The notes beneath the pieces were generated by a model. It did not search any database. It saw only the letters and a list, made by a program, of their open reading frames with translations, and had not been told where the DNA came from. A stretch of DNA of 64,000 bases from Pseudomonas mosselii. GTDB taxonomy: Bacteria; Pseudomonadota; Gammaproteobacteria; Pseudomonadales; Pseudomonadaceae. The stretch lies in the NCBI RefSeq assembly GCF_005796105.1, contig NZ_VAUO01000001.1:868001-932000 (forward strand), in the 5' to 3' direction. Shown one piece after another: positions 27,334 through 35,295 of the stretch (position 1 is the stretch's first letter; every line of letters begins with the position of its first letter). The position numbers and the translations under genes are program-made.

Positions 27334-27541
27334 CGATTCGATTTCCCCGAAAAAGTCGCGGCGATGCTAGCAAGGGTATGTGAAAAAAATGTCATGCGCG
27401 TCCAGTCGCGGCTCATTGTGAAAATAAAAGGATATAAAAATAACAAAACATTCTAACTTTAAGTAATAAAAAAATTGAAAGTCATCCCACTTCCTTTTTA
27501 GGCTGCAAGCACGTCCTTTGCCCATCCCAAGGAGTTTCATC

Positions 27542-28522
27542 GTGCCTGCCCGTCCTTTCTCCGCTCTACGCCGATTGCTGCTCGGCGGCCTTCTGGCGAG
27601 CCTCGCCAGCGCCCTGTTGCCTGGGTCCTTCGCGGTCGCCTCAGATGCCAAGACGCTGCGCATCGGCTACCAGAAATTCAACAGCATCAACATCCTCAAG
27701 GGCAGCGGCGCCCTGGAAAAGGCCCTCGCCCCGCAAGGGGTGACAGTCAGTTGGCACGAGTTCGCCGCCGGTCCGCAATTGCTTGAGGCCCTGAGCACCG
27801 GTGCCATCGACCTGGGTCATGCGGCCGACGCGCCCTCGGTATTCGCCCAGGCCGCCGGCAAGCCGGTGGTATACCTGGCCGCCGAGCAGCCCTACCCACG
27901 CGGTATCGGCTTGGTGGTGCGCGAGCAGGACCACATCGCCAAGGTCGAAGACCTCAAGGGCAAGCGCGTGGCCACCGGCCGCGGCTGGAATGCTCAGTAC
28001 CTGCTGGCCGTGGCCCTGGAGCAGGCCGGCCTGAGCTACCAGGACATTACCCCCGCCTACGTCAATAATGCCGCCGACGCCGTCGCTGCCCTACAGTCGG
28101 GCAGCGTGCAGGCGGTCACCTTATGGGATCCGTTCCTTGCCGCCGCCGAAAGCCAGCCGGGGCTGAAGAACCTGCGCGACGGCAGCGGTTTGTCCAACAA
28201 CCGTACCTTCTACCTGTCCACCGCCACCTTCGCCGACCAGCATCGCGACCTGCTCAAGACCTTCTTCACCGAGCTGGCCAAGGTCAGCCAGTGGGCCAAC
28301 GCCAAGCCCAGCGAAGTGGCTGCCCTGCTGGCGCCGCAACTGGGCATCAATGCCAACGTGCTGGAGGTGGCCAGCGAACGGCGCAACTACAACGCCGTGG
28401 CGATCACCCCGCAGATCGTCGCCGAACAGCAGAAACTGGCCGATACCTTCCAGGGCCTGGGACTGATTCCGCGCAAGCTGAACGTGGCCGAAGCGGTATA
28501 CCCGACTGCCGTGCTGCCTTGA
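27542..28522 (+). CDS. Aliphatic-sulfonate-type ABC transporter substrate-binding protein (SsuA-like)
   Basis: This 326-residue periplasmic protein has a signal peptide (cleavage near SFAVASDA) and the SsuA/TauA signature LRIGYQKFNSINILKG, then GAIDLGHAADAPSVFA and LQSGSVQAVTLWDPFLA. The start is GTG 27542, which has AAGGAG seven bases upstream; an in-frame TTG 24 bases earlier lacks one. The upstream 200 bases are AT-rich. A flavin monooxygenase gene follows after 13 bases, so the operon looks like part of sulfur scavenging from organosulfonates. Permease and ATPase genes are missing here. Confidence 0.88.
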   Translation: MPARPFSALRRLLLGGLLASLASALLPGSFAVASDAKTLRIGYQKFNSINILKGSGALEKALAPQGVTVSWHEFAAGPQLLEALSTGAIDLGHAADAPSVFAQAAGKPVVYLAAEQPYPRGIGLVVREQDHIAKVEDLKGKRVATGRGWNAQYLLAVALEQAGLSYQDITPAYVNNAADAVAALQSGSVQAVTLWDPFLAAAESQPGLKNLRDGSGLSNNRTFYLSTATFADQHRDLLKTFFTELAKVSQWANAKPSEVAALLAPQLGINANVLEVASERRNYNAVAITPQIVAEQQKLADTFQGLGLIPRKLNVAEAVYPTAVLP

Positions 28523-28535
28523 TAGGACCCCGACA

Positions 28536-29900
28536 ATGCCTCGCCCAATTCGCTTCAATGCCTTCAGCATGAACGCTGCCAGCCACCAGTCCCCAGGCTT
28601 GTGGCGCCACCCGCGCAATACCAGCGTGTCCTTCAACCGCCTGGAATACTGGACCGACCTTGCGCGCCTGCTGGAGCGCGGGCTGTTCGATGCGCTGTTC
28701 ATCGCCGATGTGCTGGGTATCTACGACGTCTACCAGGGCAGCTCCGAGGCGGCCTTGCGCGGCGGCGTGCAGGTGCCGGTGAACGACCCGCTGCTGGTGG
28801 TCCCGGCGATGGCCGGCGTAACACGCCACTTGGGGTTCGGCGTTACCTTCTCGCTGACCTACGAACACCCCTACCCGTTCGCACGACGTATGTCGACGCT
28901 CGACCACCTGAGCAACGGGCGGGTCGGCTGGAACATCGTCACTGGCTACCTCGACAGCGCCGCGCGCAACCTGGGCCTGGCTCGCCAGTTGGGCCATGAC
29001 CAGCGCTATGACCTGGCCGAAGAGTACTTGCAAGTGCTGTACAAGCTCTGGGAACGCAGCTGGGACGATGACGCAGTGCTGCTCGAACGCGACACTGGCC
29101 GCTACATCGAGCCGTCGCGGGTGCACGCCATCGCGCACCAAGGTGAGCACTTTAAGGTACCCGGCATACACCTGTGCCAGCCCTCACCACAGCGCACTCC
29201 GGTGCTGTTCCAGGCCGGCGCCTCGGCTCGCGGCCAGCAATTCGCTGCCCGCCACGCCGAGTGCGTATTCATCAGCGGGCCCACGCCCAGCGTGCTGCGC
29301 CGCTACGTCGAGGGGGTACGCCAAGCCAGCACGGCGGCAGGACGCAGCAGCGACCAAGTGCTGATCTACGCCCAGGCGCTGCTGATCGTCGCACCCACCC
29401 GTGCCGAGGCACAGGCCCGCTTCGCCGAATATCGCCGCTATGTCGACCTGGACGCCGCCCTGGCCCTGCTCTCGGGCTGGACCGGCATCGACTTCGCCGG
29501 GCTAGACCCCGACGAACCTATCGAATATGTCGAAAACGACGCCGGACGCACCGCTTTGGCAGCCTTCACTGCCGCCGACCCGAATCGTCGCTGGACGGTC
29601 CGCGAGGCCGCCGAATTCGTCGGCCTGGGCGGACGCGGACCTGTGCTGGTGGGGGATCCCGTCGAAATCGCCGACCAGCTGGAGCAATGGCTCGAGCAAA
29701 CTGGCATCGACGGTTTCAACCTCACTTACGCCGTACAACCGGACGACCTGACACAGGTGGTCGAGCTGGTGGTCCCCGAGCTGCAACGGCGTGGCCGTTA
29801 TCCCACCGCCTACCGCGACGGCACCTTGCGTCACAAGCTGTTCGGCCAGGGCGATGGTTTGCCCGAAGCGCATGTCGGGCGCCAGACGCACATTCAGTAA
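28536..29900 (+). CDS. NtaA/SnaA/DszA-type FMN-dependent monooxygenase (luciferase-like)
   Basis: This 454-residue protein belongs to the bacterial-luciferase-like flavin monooxygenases. NtaA/DmoA features include RFNAFSMNAASHQSPGLWRHP at the start, FDALFIADVLGIYDVY, SLTYEHPYPFARRMSTLDHLS, GRVGWNIVTGY, and QAGASARGQQFAARHAE. Such enzymes use FMNH2 from a partner reductase to cleave C-S or C-N bonds (dimethyl sulfide, dibenzothiophene sulfone, nitrilotriacetate). The operon partner, an SsuA-like binding protein, points to a sulfur compound. The true substrate cannot be read from sequence. Confidence 0.88.
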   Translation: MPRPIRFNAFSMNAASHQSPGLWRHPRNTSVSFNRLEYWTDLARLLERGLFDALFIADVLGIYDVYQGSSEAALRGGVQVPVNDPLLVVPAMAGVTRHLGFGVTFSLTYEHPYPFARRMSTLDHLSNGRVGWNIVTGYLDSAARNLGLARQLGHDQRYDLAEEYLQVLYKLWERSWDDDAVLLERDTGRYIEPSRVHAIAHQGEHFKVPGIHLCQPSPQRTPVLFQAGASARGQQFAARHAECVFISGPTPSVLRRYVEGVRQASTAAGRSSDQVLIYAQALLIVAPTRAEAQARFAEYRRYVDLDAALALLSGWTGIDFAGLDPDEPIEYVENDAGRTALAAFTAADPNRRWTVREAAEFVGLGGRGPVLVGDPVEIADQLEQWLEQTGIDGFNLTYAVQPDDLTQVVELVVPELQRRGRYPTAYRDGTLRHKLFGQGDGLPEAHVGRQTHIQ

Positions 29901-30033
29901 TTGAATACGCTGTATTTCAACATTTAATTTGTGGATGCTACGGACAGGCTCTTATGCTGTCCGCACATCCCCTGCACGCACCGGCCGGTGTGGTCCCAGG
30001 CATTGGGGAGAGAACAACAAGTCGAGACCGTTC

Positions 30034-30870
30034 ATGTCGAAACCCTCCTACTTCGCTCCCCACGGCGGACATCCGGCGCAAACCGAGCTGCTGACCGACC
30101 GTGCCATGTTCACCGAAGCCTACGCCGTCATCCCCAAGGGCGTGATGCGTGACATCGTCACCAGCCACCTGCCGTTCTGGGACAAGATGCGCATGTGGGT
30201 CATCGCCCGCCCGCTGACCGGTTTCGCCGAAACCTTCTCGCAGTACATCGTCGAAGTCGCTCCCGAAGGCGGCAGCGAGCGTCCCGAGCTGGACCCGAAC
30301 GCCGAAGCGGTGGTGTTCGTAGTCGAAGGCGAGATCGACATCACCGTCGAAGGCAAGCACCACACCCTGGTCCCGGGCGGCTACGCCTTCCTGGCACCGG
30401 GCGCCGAATGGAGCCTGCGCAACAACAGCAAAGCCAACGTGACCTTCCACTGGCTGCGCAAGCACTATCAGAAAGTCGAAGGCCTGCCGGTGCCGGAATC
30501 GTTCGTCACCCACCGTGACAACGCCACCGTGATCGAGATGCCGGGCACCGAAGGTCGCTGGGTCACCACCCGCTTCGTCGACATGGCCGACATGCGTCAC
30601 GACATGCACGTGAACATCGTGACCTTCCAGCCTGGCGGCGTGATTCCGTTCGCCGAGACCCATGTGATGGAACACGGCCTGTACGTGCTCGAAGGCAAGG
30701 CCGTGTATCGCCTGAACCAAGACTGGGTCGAGGTCGAAGCCGGTGACTTCATGTGGCTACGCGCATTCTGCCCGCAAGCTTGCTACTCCGGTGGCCCAGG
30801 TCCGTTCAGCTACCTGTTGTACAAGGACGTCAACCGTCATGTGCACCTGACCCTCAACCCGCAGCGTTGA
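30034..30870 (+). CDS. allE: (S)-ureidoglycine aminohydrolase
   Basis: This 278-residue bicupin converts (S)-ureidoglycine to ureidoglycolate and ammonia in allantoin degradation, using Mn2+. It has two cupin domains: the first around VVFVVEGEIDITVEGKHHTLVPGGYAF, the second around PGGVIPFAETHVMEHGLYVLEG, which carries the metal-binding E-x3-H-x2-E/H pattern, ending WLRAFCPQACYSGGPG. The start MSKPSYF at 30034 is 132 bases after the monooxygenase gene. No other purine-catabolism gene is adjacent. A terminator follows. Confidence 0.9.
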   Translation: MSKPSYFAPHGGHPAQTELLTDRAMFTEAYAVIPKGVMRDIVTSHLPFWDKMRMWVIARPLTGFAETFSQYIVEVAPEGGSERPELDPNAEAVVFVVEGEIDITVEGKHHTLVPGGYAFLAPGAEWSLRNNSKANVTFHWLRKHYQKVEGLPVPESFVTHRDNATVIEMPGTEGRWVTTRFVDMADMRHDMHVNIVTFQPGGVIPFAETHVMEHGLYVLEGKAVYRLNQDWVEVEAGDFMWLRAFCPQACYSGGPGPFSYLLYKDVNRHVHLTLNPQR

Positions 30871-30888
30871 AGCCAGGCCGATATCCGC

Positions 30889-30918
30889 AAGCCCGCCTAC
30901 ATGGCGGGCTTTGCTTTT
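30889..30918 (+). terminator. Rho-independent terminator after ureidoglycine aminohydrolase
   Basis: AAGCCCGCC-TACAT-GGCGGGCTT forms a 9-bp GC-rich stem followed by TGCTTTT. Confidence 0.88.
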
Positions 30919-30941
30919 GCAGCGCAGCGCAGCGCAGCGCT
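30919..30941. repeat. Short tandem repeat (GCAGC)n
   Basis: Four-and-a-half copies of the pentamer GCAGC occur right after the terminator. It is non-coding and could vary in number between strains. Confidence 0.7.
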
Positions 30942-30991
30942 CAGAGTAGTCGCCGAGGGTTGGCGCTGACCCCTGCCGCAGTTGTACCCAA

Positions 30992-31009
30992 TTCCCCAAA
31001 GCTGGGTGT
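30992..31009. promoter_or_regulatory. Candidate enhancer site upstream of the secreted-protein/curlin operon
   Basis: TTCCCCAAAGCTGGGTGT matches TTCCCCA-N4-TGGG. It is nested within a wider inverted repeat, ACCCA...TGGGT. Its centre lies about 98 bases upstream of the -24/-12 element at 31099, a usual distance for an NtrC-class activator. Confidence 0.5.
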
Positions 31010-31098
31010 CCCCGCCCACTGCGCCGCTTCCCCCGCACGCCCCCGCATTCACGCGTGAACCCTTGTACGACAAGGGCCGCAGCCGTGCTCATAACACC

Positions 31099-31114
31099 TG
31101 GCACAACTGTTGCC
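31099..31114 (+). promoter_or_regulatory. Sigma-54 promoter for the 31-36 kb operon
   Basis: TGGCACAACTGTTGCC matches TGGCAC-N5-TTGC exactly. The expected transcript would start about 40 bases before the ATG at 31168. Confidence 0.78.
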
Positions 31115-31167
31115 ACCACCTCCTCAGACGCCCCATCCCCTGGGCCCGTTTGCAGGAGATTCGACTC

Positions 31168-32514
31168 ATGCACCGACCGACCCCCCACCTGCTGGCTACG
31201 GCGATTTTCGCCAGCCTGCTCCAGCTACCGGCCCAGGCTGCGCTGTATGCGGTCGACACAGGCCCCTATGCCCAGCCCACCGGCAAGTTCCCCAGTTGGT
31301 ACCAGGATAGCCACGGCCGCGTACTCGACCTGTGCTTGTCCAAGGCCGTAAGCTCGCGAATCGCCGGTACGCCCGGCGCGCCCTCGTACATGTGCACGTT
31401 ACTGCCAACCCCTGGCGTGTTCGACGATACCCAGCCGATCAATTTCCCCAGCAACTTCCCTGACGAGGCGTTCTGGTTCACCGCTGACGCCTCGATCGTC
31501 AACGCCGCCCAAGGCATCGACCTGGGTTATGGCGCCGCCATCGAGGCAGCGTTCAGTACCGACGAGCCGGTCGATGGCGACCAGATCAGCTTCGCGCGCA
31601 TTCGTATCCGCGTGGATGTACCTGTGGCCGGGACCTACGTGATCACCCACCCGTACGGCGTCGAAGTATTCGATGTACCCGCTGGCGGTCGCCGTGCGAT
31701 CAACATGACCCGCGATATCGGGATTGGCGCCCCGGGCGATTTCACCGGTGCCCTCAAGGGCGATGTCGGGCCGTTCCTGCGTAGCGTCAACGGTCCGTAC
31801 ACCGAGACCGATCCCAACACCGGGGCCAGCGAGCGCTTCCTGGGCGACCCCAACCTGGAGGAGGCCGTCACCGGCAGCCCGTTCAATACCAACTTCGTAC
31901 GCATCGAGGGCCCCAACGGCATCGACCTGCGCACCACGCTGTTCGCGGTATCTGGCAAGCTGTCCAGCGTCAACCTGCCAACCCCGCAGATTGCGCTGCG
32001 CAGTACCTACTCCCGGCATACCGAAAATGGCACGCTCAAGGCCCAACAGGACGTCTTCGTGCTCGCCCCACCCGCCCCGGCCAGCGTCACCCTGAACAGC
32101 CAGTCGCCGACGCTGTCCTTTACCGAGGCCAACGGGACCGGTAGCTGGTATGTCCAGTCGGCGCTCGACCCCAGCCTGCCGCAAACCTTGCTGGTGACCG
32201 CCGACAACAGCCTGGCGATTGCCACCAGCGCCCCCACCACCACACCCATGCCCCTGACAGACCTGGTGACCATCACCCGTGCCGAGTACAGCCTGGCCAG
32301 CGGCCAACTGACCATCGAGGCCAGTACCAGCGACGAAACCTCGCCACCGGCCCTGACCGCCACCACCGGTAACGGCACCACGATCGGTGGCCTGAGCGGC
32401 GACGGGCCGGCCAAAAGCCTGTCGCTCGGGCATACCCCGATTCCCCCCGCCACCGTACGAGTCACCAGCGCGCACGGCGGCAGCGATATCGAAGACGTGG
32501 TGCTCAAGCCATGA
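31168..32514 (+). CDS. Secreted protein of unknown function (paralogue A)
   Basis: This 448-residue protein has a signal peptide ending near LPAQA-ALYAVD. The mature N-terminal domain (about 25-300) has a distinctive conserved core shared with the next gene: VDTGPY, TGKFPSWYQDSHGR, SSRIAGTPGAPSYMCTLLP, FARIRIRV, RAINMTRDIGIGAPG, NTGAS, FNTNFVRIEGP. It holds two cysteines likely to pair. The C-terminus is a beta-rich, Thr/Ser-rich region. I do not recognise a named family. AGGAG precedes the ATG. It is the first gene after a sigma-54 promoter and is followed by its paralogue and csgB-csgA. It is probably an extracellular matrix or surface protein and perhaps a substrate of the linked secretion system. 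Confidence 0.75.
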   Translation: MHRPTPHLLATAIFASLLQLPAQAALYAVDTGPYAQPTGKFPSWYQDSHGRVLDLCLSKAVSSRIAGTPGAPSYMCTLLPTPGVFDDTQPINFPSNFPDEAFWFTADASIVNAAQGIDLGYGAAIEAAFSTDEPVDGDQISFARIRIRVDVPVAGTYVITHPYGVEVFDVPAGGRRAINMTRDIGIGAPGDFTGALKGDVGPFLRSVNGPYTETDPNTGASERFLGDPNLEEAVTGSPFNTNFVRIEGPNGIDLRTTLFAVSGKLSSVNLPTPQIALRSTYSRHTENGTLKAQQDVFVLAPPAPASVTLNSQSPTLSFTEANGTGSWYVQSALDPSLPQTLLVTADNSLAIATSAPTTTPMPLTDLVTITRAEYSLASGQLTIEASTSDETSPPALTATTGNGTTIGGLSGDGPAKSLSLGHTPIPPATVRVTSAHGGSDIEDVVLKP

Positions 32515-32546
32515 ACAGCCAAAGCCCCCGCCTTCAAGGAGGCAGT

Positions 32547-34781
32547 ATGAATACGTGGTCGCGCCAGGCGCTGTATGCCGCCGGTTTCACCCTCAGCATG
32601 AGCAGCATGGCCTGGGCCGCGCTGAGCGAGGTCGACCCAGGTCCCTATACCTTCGCCACCGGAGGCTTCCCGATGTGGTACGGCGATGCCGAAGGCCGCA
32701 AGCTGGAGTTGTGCCAGTCGCGCGCTACCAGTTCGCGGGTCGCCGGCGCCCCAGGCGCACCGTCCTACATGTGCACCCTGCTGCCTGAGCCGGGCATCTA
32801 CGACGATGCACTGCCGCTGGTGTTCCCGGACAACTGGCCGCCTGAGATGTTCTGGTTCCTCGCCGAGGCCACCCTCCCGGCTGTGGGCAATAGCGGCTAC
32901 GCGCTCGACGCCTATGTCGCGGGCGTCGAGGCCGCCTTCGCGGCGGAAAACCCGGTCAACGGCGATCAACAAAGCTTCGCGCGCATTCGCATCCGCGTCT
33001 CGGTGCCCACGGCCGGCACCTATACCGTTACCCACCCCTTCGGCGTGGACACCTTCAATGTCACCACACCTGGGCGTCGAGCCATCAACCTGACGCGCGA
33101 CATCGGCATTGGCGCGCCTGGCAACTTCAGCGGTGCGCTGAACGGGAACATCGGACCGTTCCTGCGCGGCCTGGGCGCGCCGTACACCGAGGTCAACCCG
33201 GACACAGGCGCCAGCGAAACGTTCATCGGCGATCCGAATATCACCGAGCCGGTGCTCGGCAGCCCCTTTGGTACCAACTTCGTACGGATCCAGGGCCCGG
33301 CAGGCACGATCGAGACCAATCTGTTCACGGTTTCCGGCAAATTGCTCGATGCGCGCCAGCAGACCCCGGTCACGCTCGAACGCGCCACCTACCAGCGCAA
33401 CGCCGCTGGCACCCGCGTGGAGGTGTTCGCCAAGGCGCCCAACAGTGCCAGCCTGTGCCTGCGCAACGGCGTGGCGCTGGTGGGCACACCGCCCTCACCT
33501 TGTCAGTTCAGCCTGCTCGCCGACAACAACGGGCTGTTCTTCAGCCAACAACTGAGCCAGGCCGCGCCTCCCTCGGTGGTCGTGGTCACGGCCAGCGACG
33601 CGGCTGCCGGCACCCAACCAACCGCGCTGTCGAGCAAGCTCAGCGACGTGGTCAAGGTCTCTAATGCGCGCTATGACTGGGTCAGCAAACGCCTGGTGGT
33701 AGAGGCCCGCTCCAGCGACGAAGTACAGGTACCGGACCTGATCGTCCAGGGCTACGGGCGCATGTCCAAGGCCGGCGTGGCGCAAAGCCTGAGCGTCAGC
33801 GACCTGACCCAGCCACCGGCGAGCGTCACGGTCAAATCCGCCCATGGTGGTAGCGACGTGGAGCCTGTGATCGTGGTCGGCGCCGCGCCAATCGCGGCGG
33901 GCAACCAGCCGCCGGTGGCCCAGGCCGATACCGCCAGCACCAGCGTGGGTGTTCCGATCACGCTCAACCTGCTGGCCAACGACAACGACCCGGACGGCGA
34001 CCTGCCGCTGAGCATCACCGACCTCACTCAACCCGGCACCGGCCTTGGGGGGGTTGCGATGAACGGCACCACCTCGGTGATCTATACCCCACCAGCCGGT
34101 GCGACCACGCCGCAGGTAGCCACCTTCAGCTACCGCGCCATGGACGCCAAGGGCCTGACCTCGGCACCGGCCACAGTGACCGTCAACGTCGCGCCGAACC
34201 AGCCACCCACAGCAGTCGCCGACACCGCCGCGACCCTAGGCGTGCCGCTGACCATCAACGTGTTGGCCAACGATACCGACCCAGAAGGCAACCTGCCGCT
34301 GAGCATCGCCAGCGTCACGCAGCCGACACCGGCCGGTCGTGGTTCGGCGGTCATCAATGGCACGGCGATCACCTACACCCCTCCGGCCACGGTCACCGCC
34401 GCGTTCACGACCACCTTCACCTACGTCGCCCGCGACGCGATCGGCGCCAACTCGACACCCGGCACGGTCACCGTACAGGTGTCGCCGAAACCGCCCCAAG
34501 AGACCTTCGCCGTCACCGCTGCAACGGTGCAGGCGCGCTCGAACAACCGCTACAACTGGGACATCAGCGGTACATCGTCGATCACGACCGGCAACACGGT
34601 CACCGTGGAAGTGACCAGCACCGCCGGGCTGGTGACCCTGGGCACCACGACCGTGCCGGCGAACGGCCGCTGGCGCCTGCTGGTGAGCAACAGCACCAGC
34701 GTGGTCCCCACCGCCAACCCGACCGCCACCGTGCGTAGCAGCCAAGGCAGCGTGCGCACCGTGAACGTGGTCCGCCAATAG
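32547..34781 (+). CDS. Secreted protein of unknown function with cadherin-like repeats (paralogue B)
   Basis: This 744-residue protein has a signal peptide ending near SMAWA-ALSEVD. Residues about 25-310 repeat the core of the previous protein (VDPGPY, GGFPMWYGDAEGRK, SSRVAGAPGAPSYMCTLLP, RAINLTRDIGIGAPG). The C-terminal half adds two tandem Ig/cadherin-like repeats (NQPPVAQADT...NLLANDNDPDGDLPLSI and NQPPTAVADT...NVLANDTDPEGNLPLSI) and a last beta domain. These repeats are typical of adhesins and extracellular enzymes and often bind calcium. The ATG at 32547 follows AAGGAGG; an ATG at 32511 overlapping the previous stop is less likely. The gene duplication with C-terminal extension is clear. 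Function is unknown. Confidence 0.78.
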   Translation: MNTWSRQALYAAGFTLSMSSMAWAALSEVDPGPYTFATGGFPMWYGDAEGRKLELCQSRATSSRVAGAPGAPSYMCTLLPEPGIYDDALPLVFPDNWPPEMFWFLAEATLPAVGNSGYALDAYVAGVEAAFAAENPVNGDQQSFARIRIRVSVPTAGTYTVTHPFGVDTFNVTTPGRRAINLTRDIGIGAPGNFSGALNGNIGPFLRGLGAPYTEVNPDTGASETFIGDPNITEPVLGSPFGTNFVRIQGPAGTIETNLFTVSGKLLDARQQTPVTLERATYQRNAAGTRVEVFAKAPNSASLCLRNGVALVGTPPSPCQFSLLADNNGLFFSQQLSQAAPPSVVVVTASDAAAGTQPTALSSKLSDVVKVSNARYDWVSKRLVVEARSSDEVQVPDLIVQGYGRMSKAGVAQSLSVSDLTQPPASVTVKSAHGGSDVEPVIVVGAAPIAAGNQPPVAQADTASTSVGVPITLNLLANDNDPDGDLPLSITDLTQPGTGLGGVAMNGTTSVIYTPPAGATTPQVATFSYRAMDAKGLTSAPATVTVNVAPNQPPTAVADTAATLGVPLTINVLANDTDPEGNLPLSIASVTQPTPAGRGSAVINGTAITYTPPATVTAAFTTTFTYVARDAIGANSTPGTVTVQVSPKPPQETFAVTAATVQARSNNRYNWDISGTSSITTGNTVTVEVTSTAGLVTLGTTTVPANGRWRLLVSNSTSVVPTANPTATVRSSQGSVRTVNVVRQ

Positions 34782-34795
34782 GCCGCAGGCACGCC

Positions 34796-35266
34796 ATGAA
34801 ACGCTTCTACCCACTGCTGCTGTGCCTGGCCCTGGCGGGCCAGGTCAGCGCCGCCGACCTGATGGACAACGCCGACCTGGCGCCGGGCAACGACCTCGGC
34901 GAGCCGCTGGTGGTACGCCTGCTCCCAGCCGGTGCCGGGCAAGTGGCGCTGATCGGGCAACAAGGCAACAGCAACCGCGCCACCCTCGACCAGAACGGTC
35001 AGGCCCTGCTGGGGCAGATCGTCCAGGCCGGTGGAGCGCAGGAGGCTTACATCCTGCAGCAAGGCAGCGACCTGATGGCCTCGATCAACCAGCAGGGCTA
35101 CGCCAACGACGCGTCGATCCGCCAGACCGGCAGCGGCAACAGCGCGGCCATCGAGCAGCTCGGCAACCACAATAGCGCCACCATCGAACAGACCGGCAAC
35201 GGCCTGACCAGTGCCGTGACCCAGGCGGGTAACGGCCTGCAGGTTCATATCAGTCAATACCGTTAA
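34796..35266 (+). CDS. csgB: Curlin minor subunit / nucleator (CsgB-like)
   Basis: This 156-residue protein has a signal peptide (MKRFYPLLLCLALAGQVSA). Its mature part ends in about five curlin repeats of roughly 22 residues with the pattern Q-x-G-x-x-N-x-A (IGQQGNSNRATLDQNG, INQQGYANDASIRQTG, IEQLGNHNSATIEQTG). It is about the size of E. coli CsgB, the outer-membrane nucleator of amyloid curli. csgA follows 29 bases downstream. The cognate csgE, csgF and csgG genes lie on the other strand at 40110-41800. Confidence 0.85.
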   Translation: MKRFYPLLLCLALAGQVSAADLMDNADLAPGNDLGEPLVVRLLPAGAGQVALIGQQGNSNRATLDQNGQALLGQIVQAGGAQEAYILQQGSDLMASINQQGYANDASIRQTGSGNSAAIEQLGNHNSATIEQTGNGLTSAVTQAGNGLQVHISQYR

Positions 35267-35295
35267 CCCCCAAGCGTCAGACCAGGAGGCACCCC

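Noticed and set aside
30919..30941. Pentamer tandem repeat considered as a CRISPR or phase-variation tract
   Set aside because: Far too short for CRISPR, no spacers, and it lies outside any coding region or promoter box.
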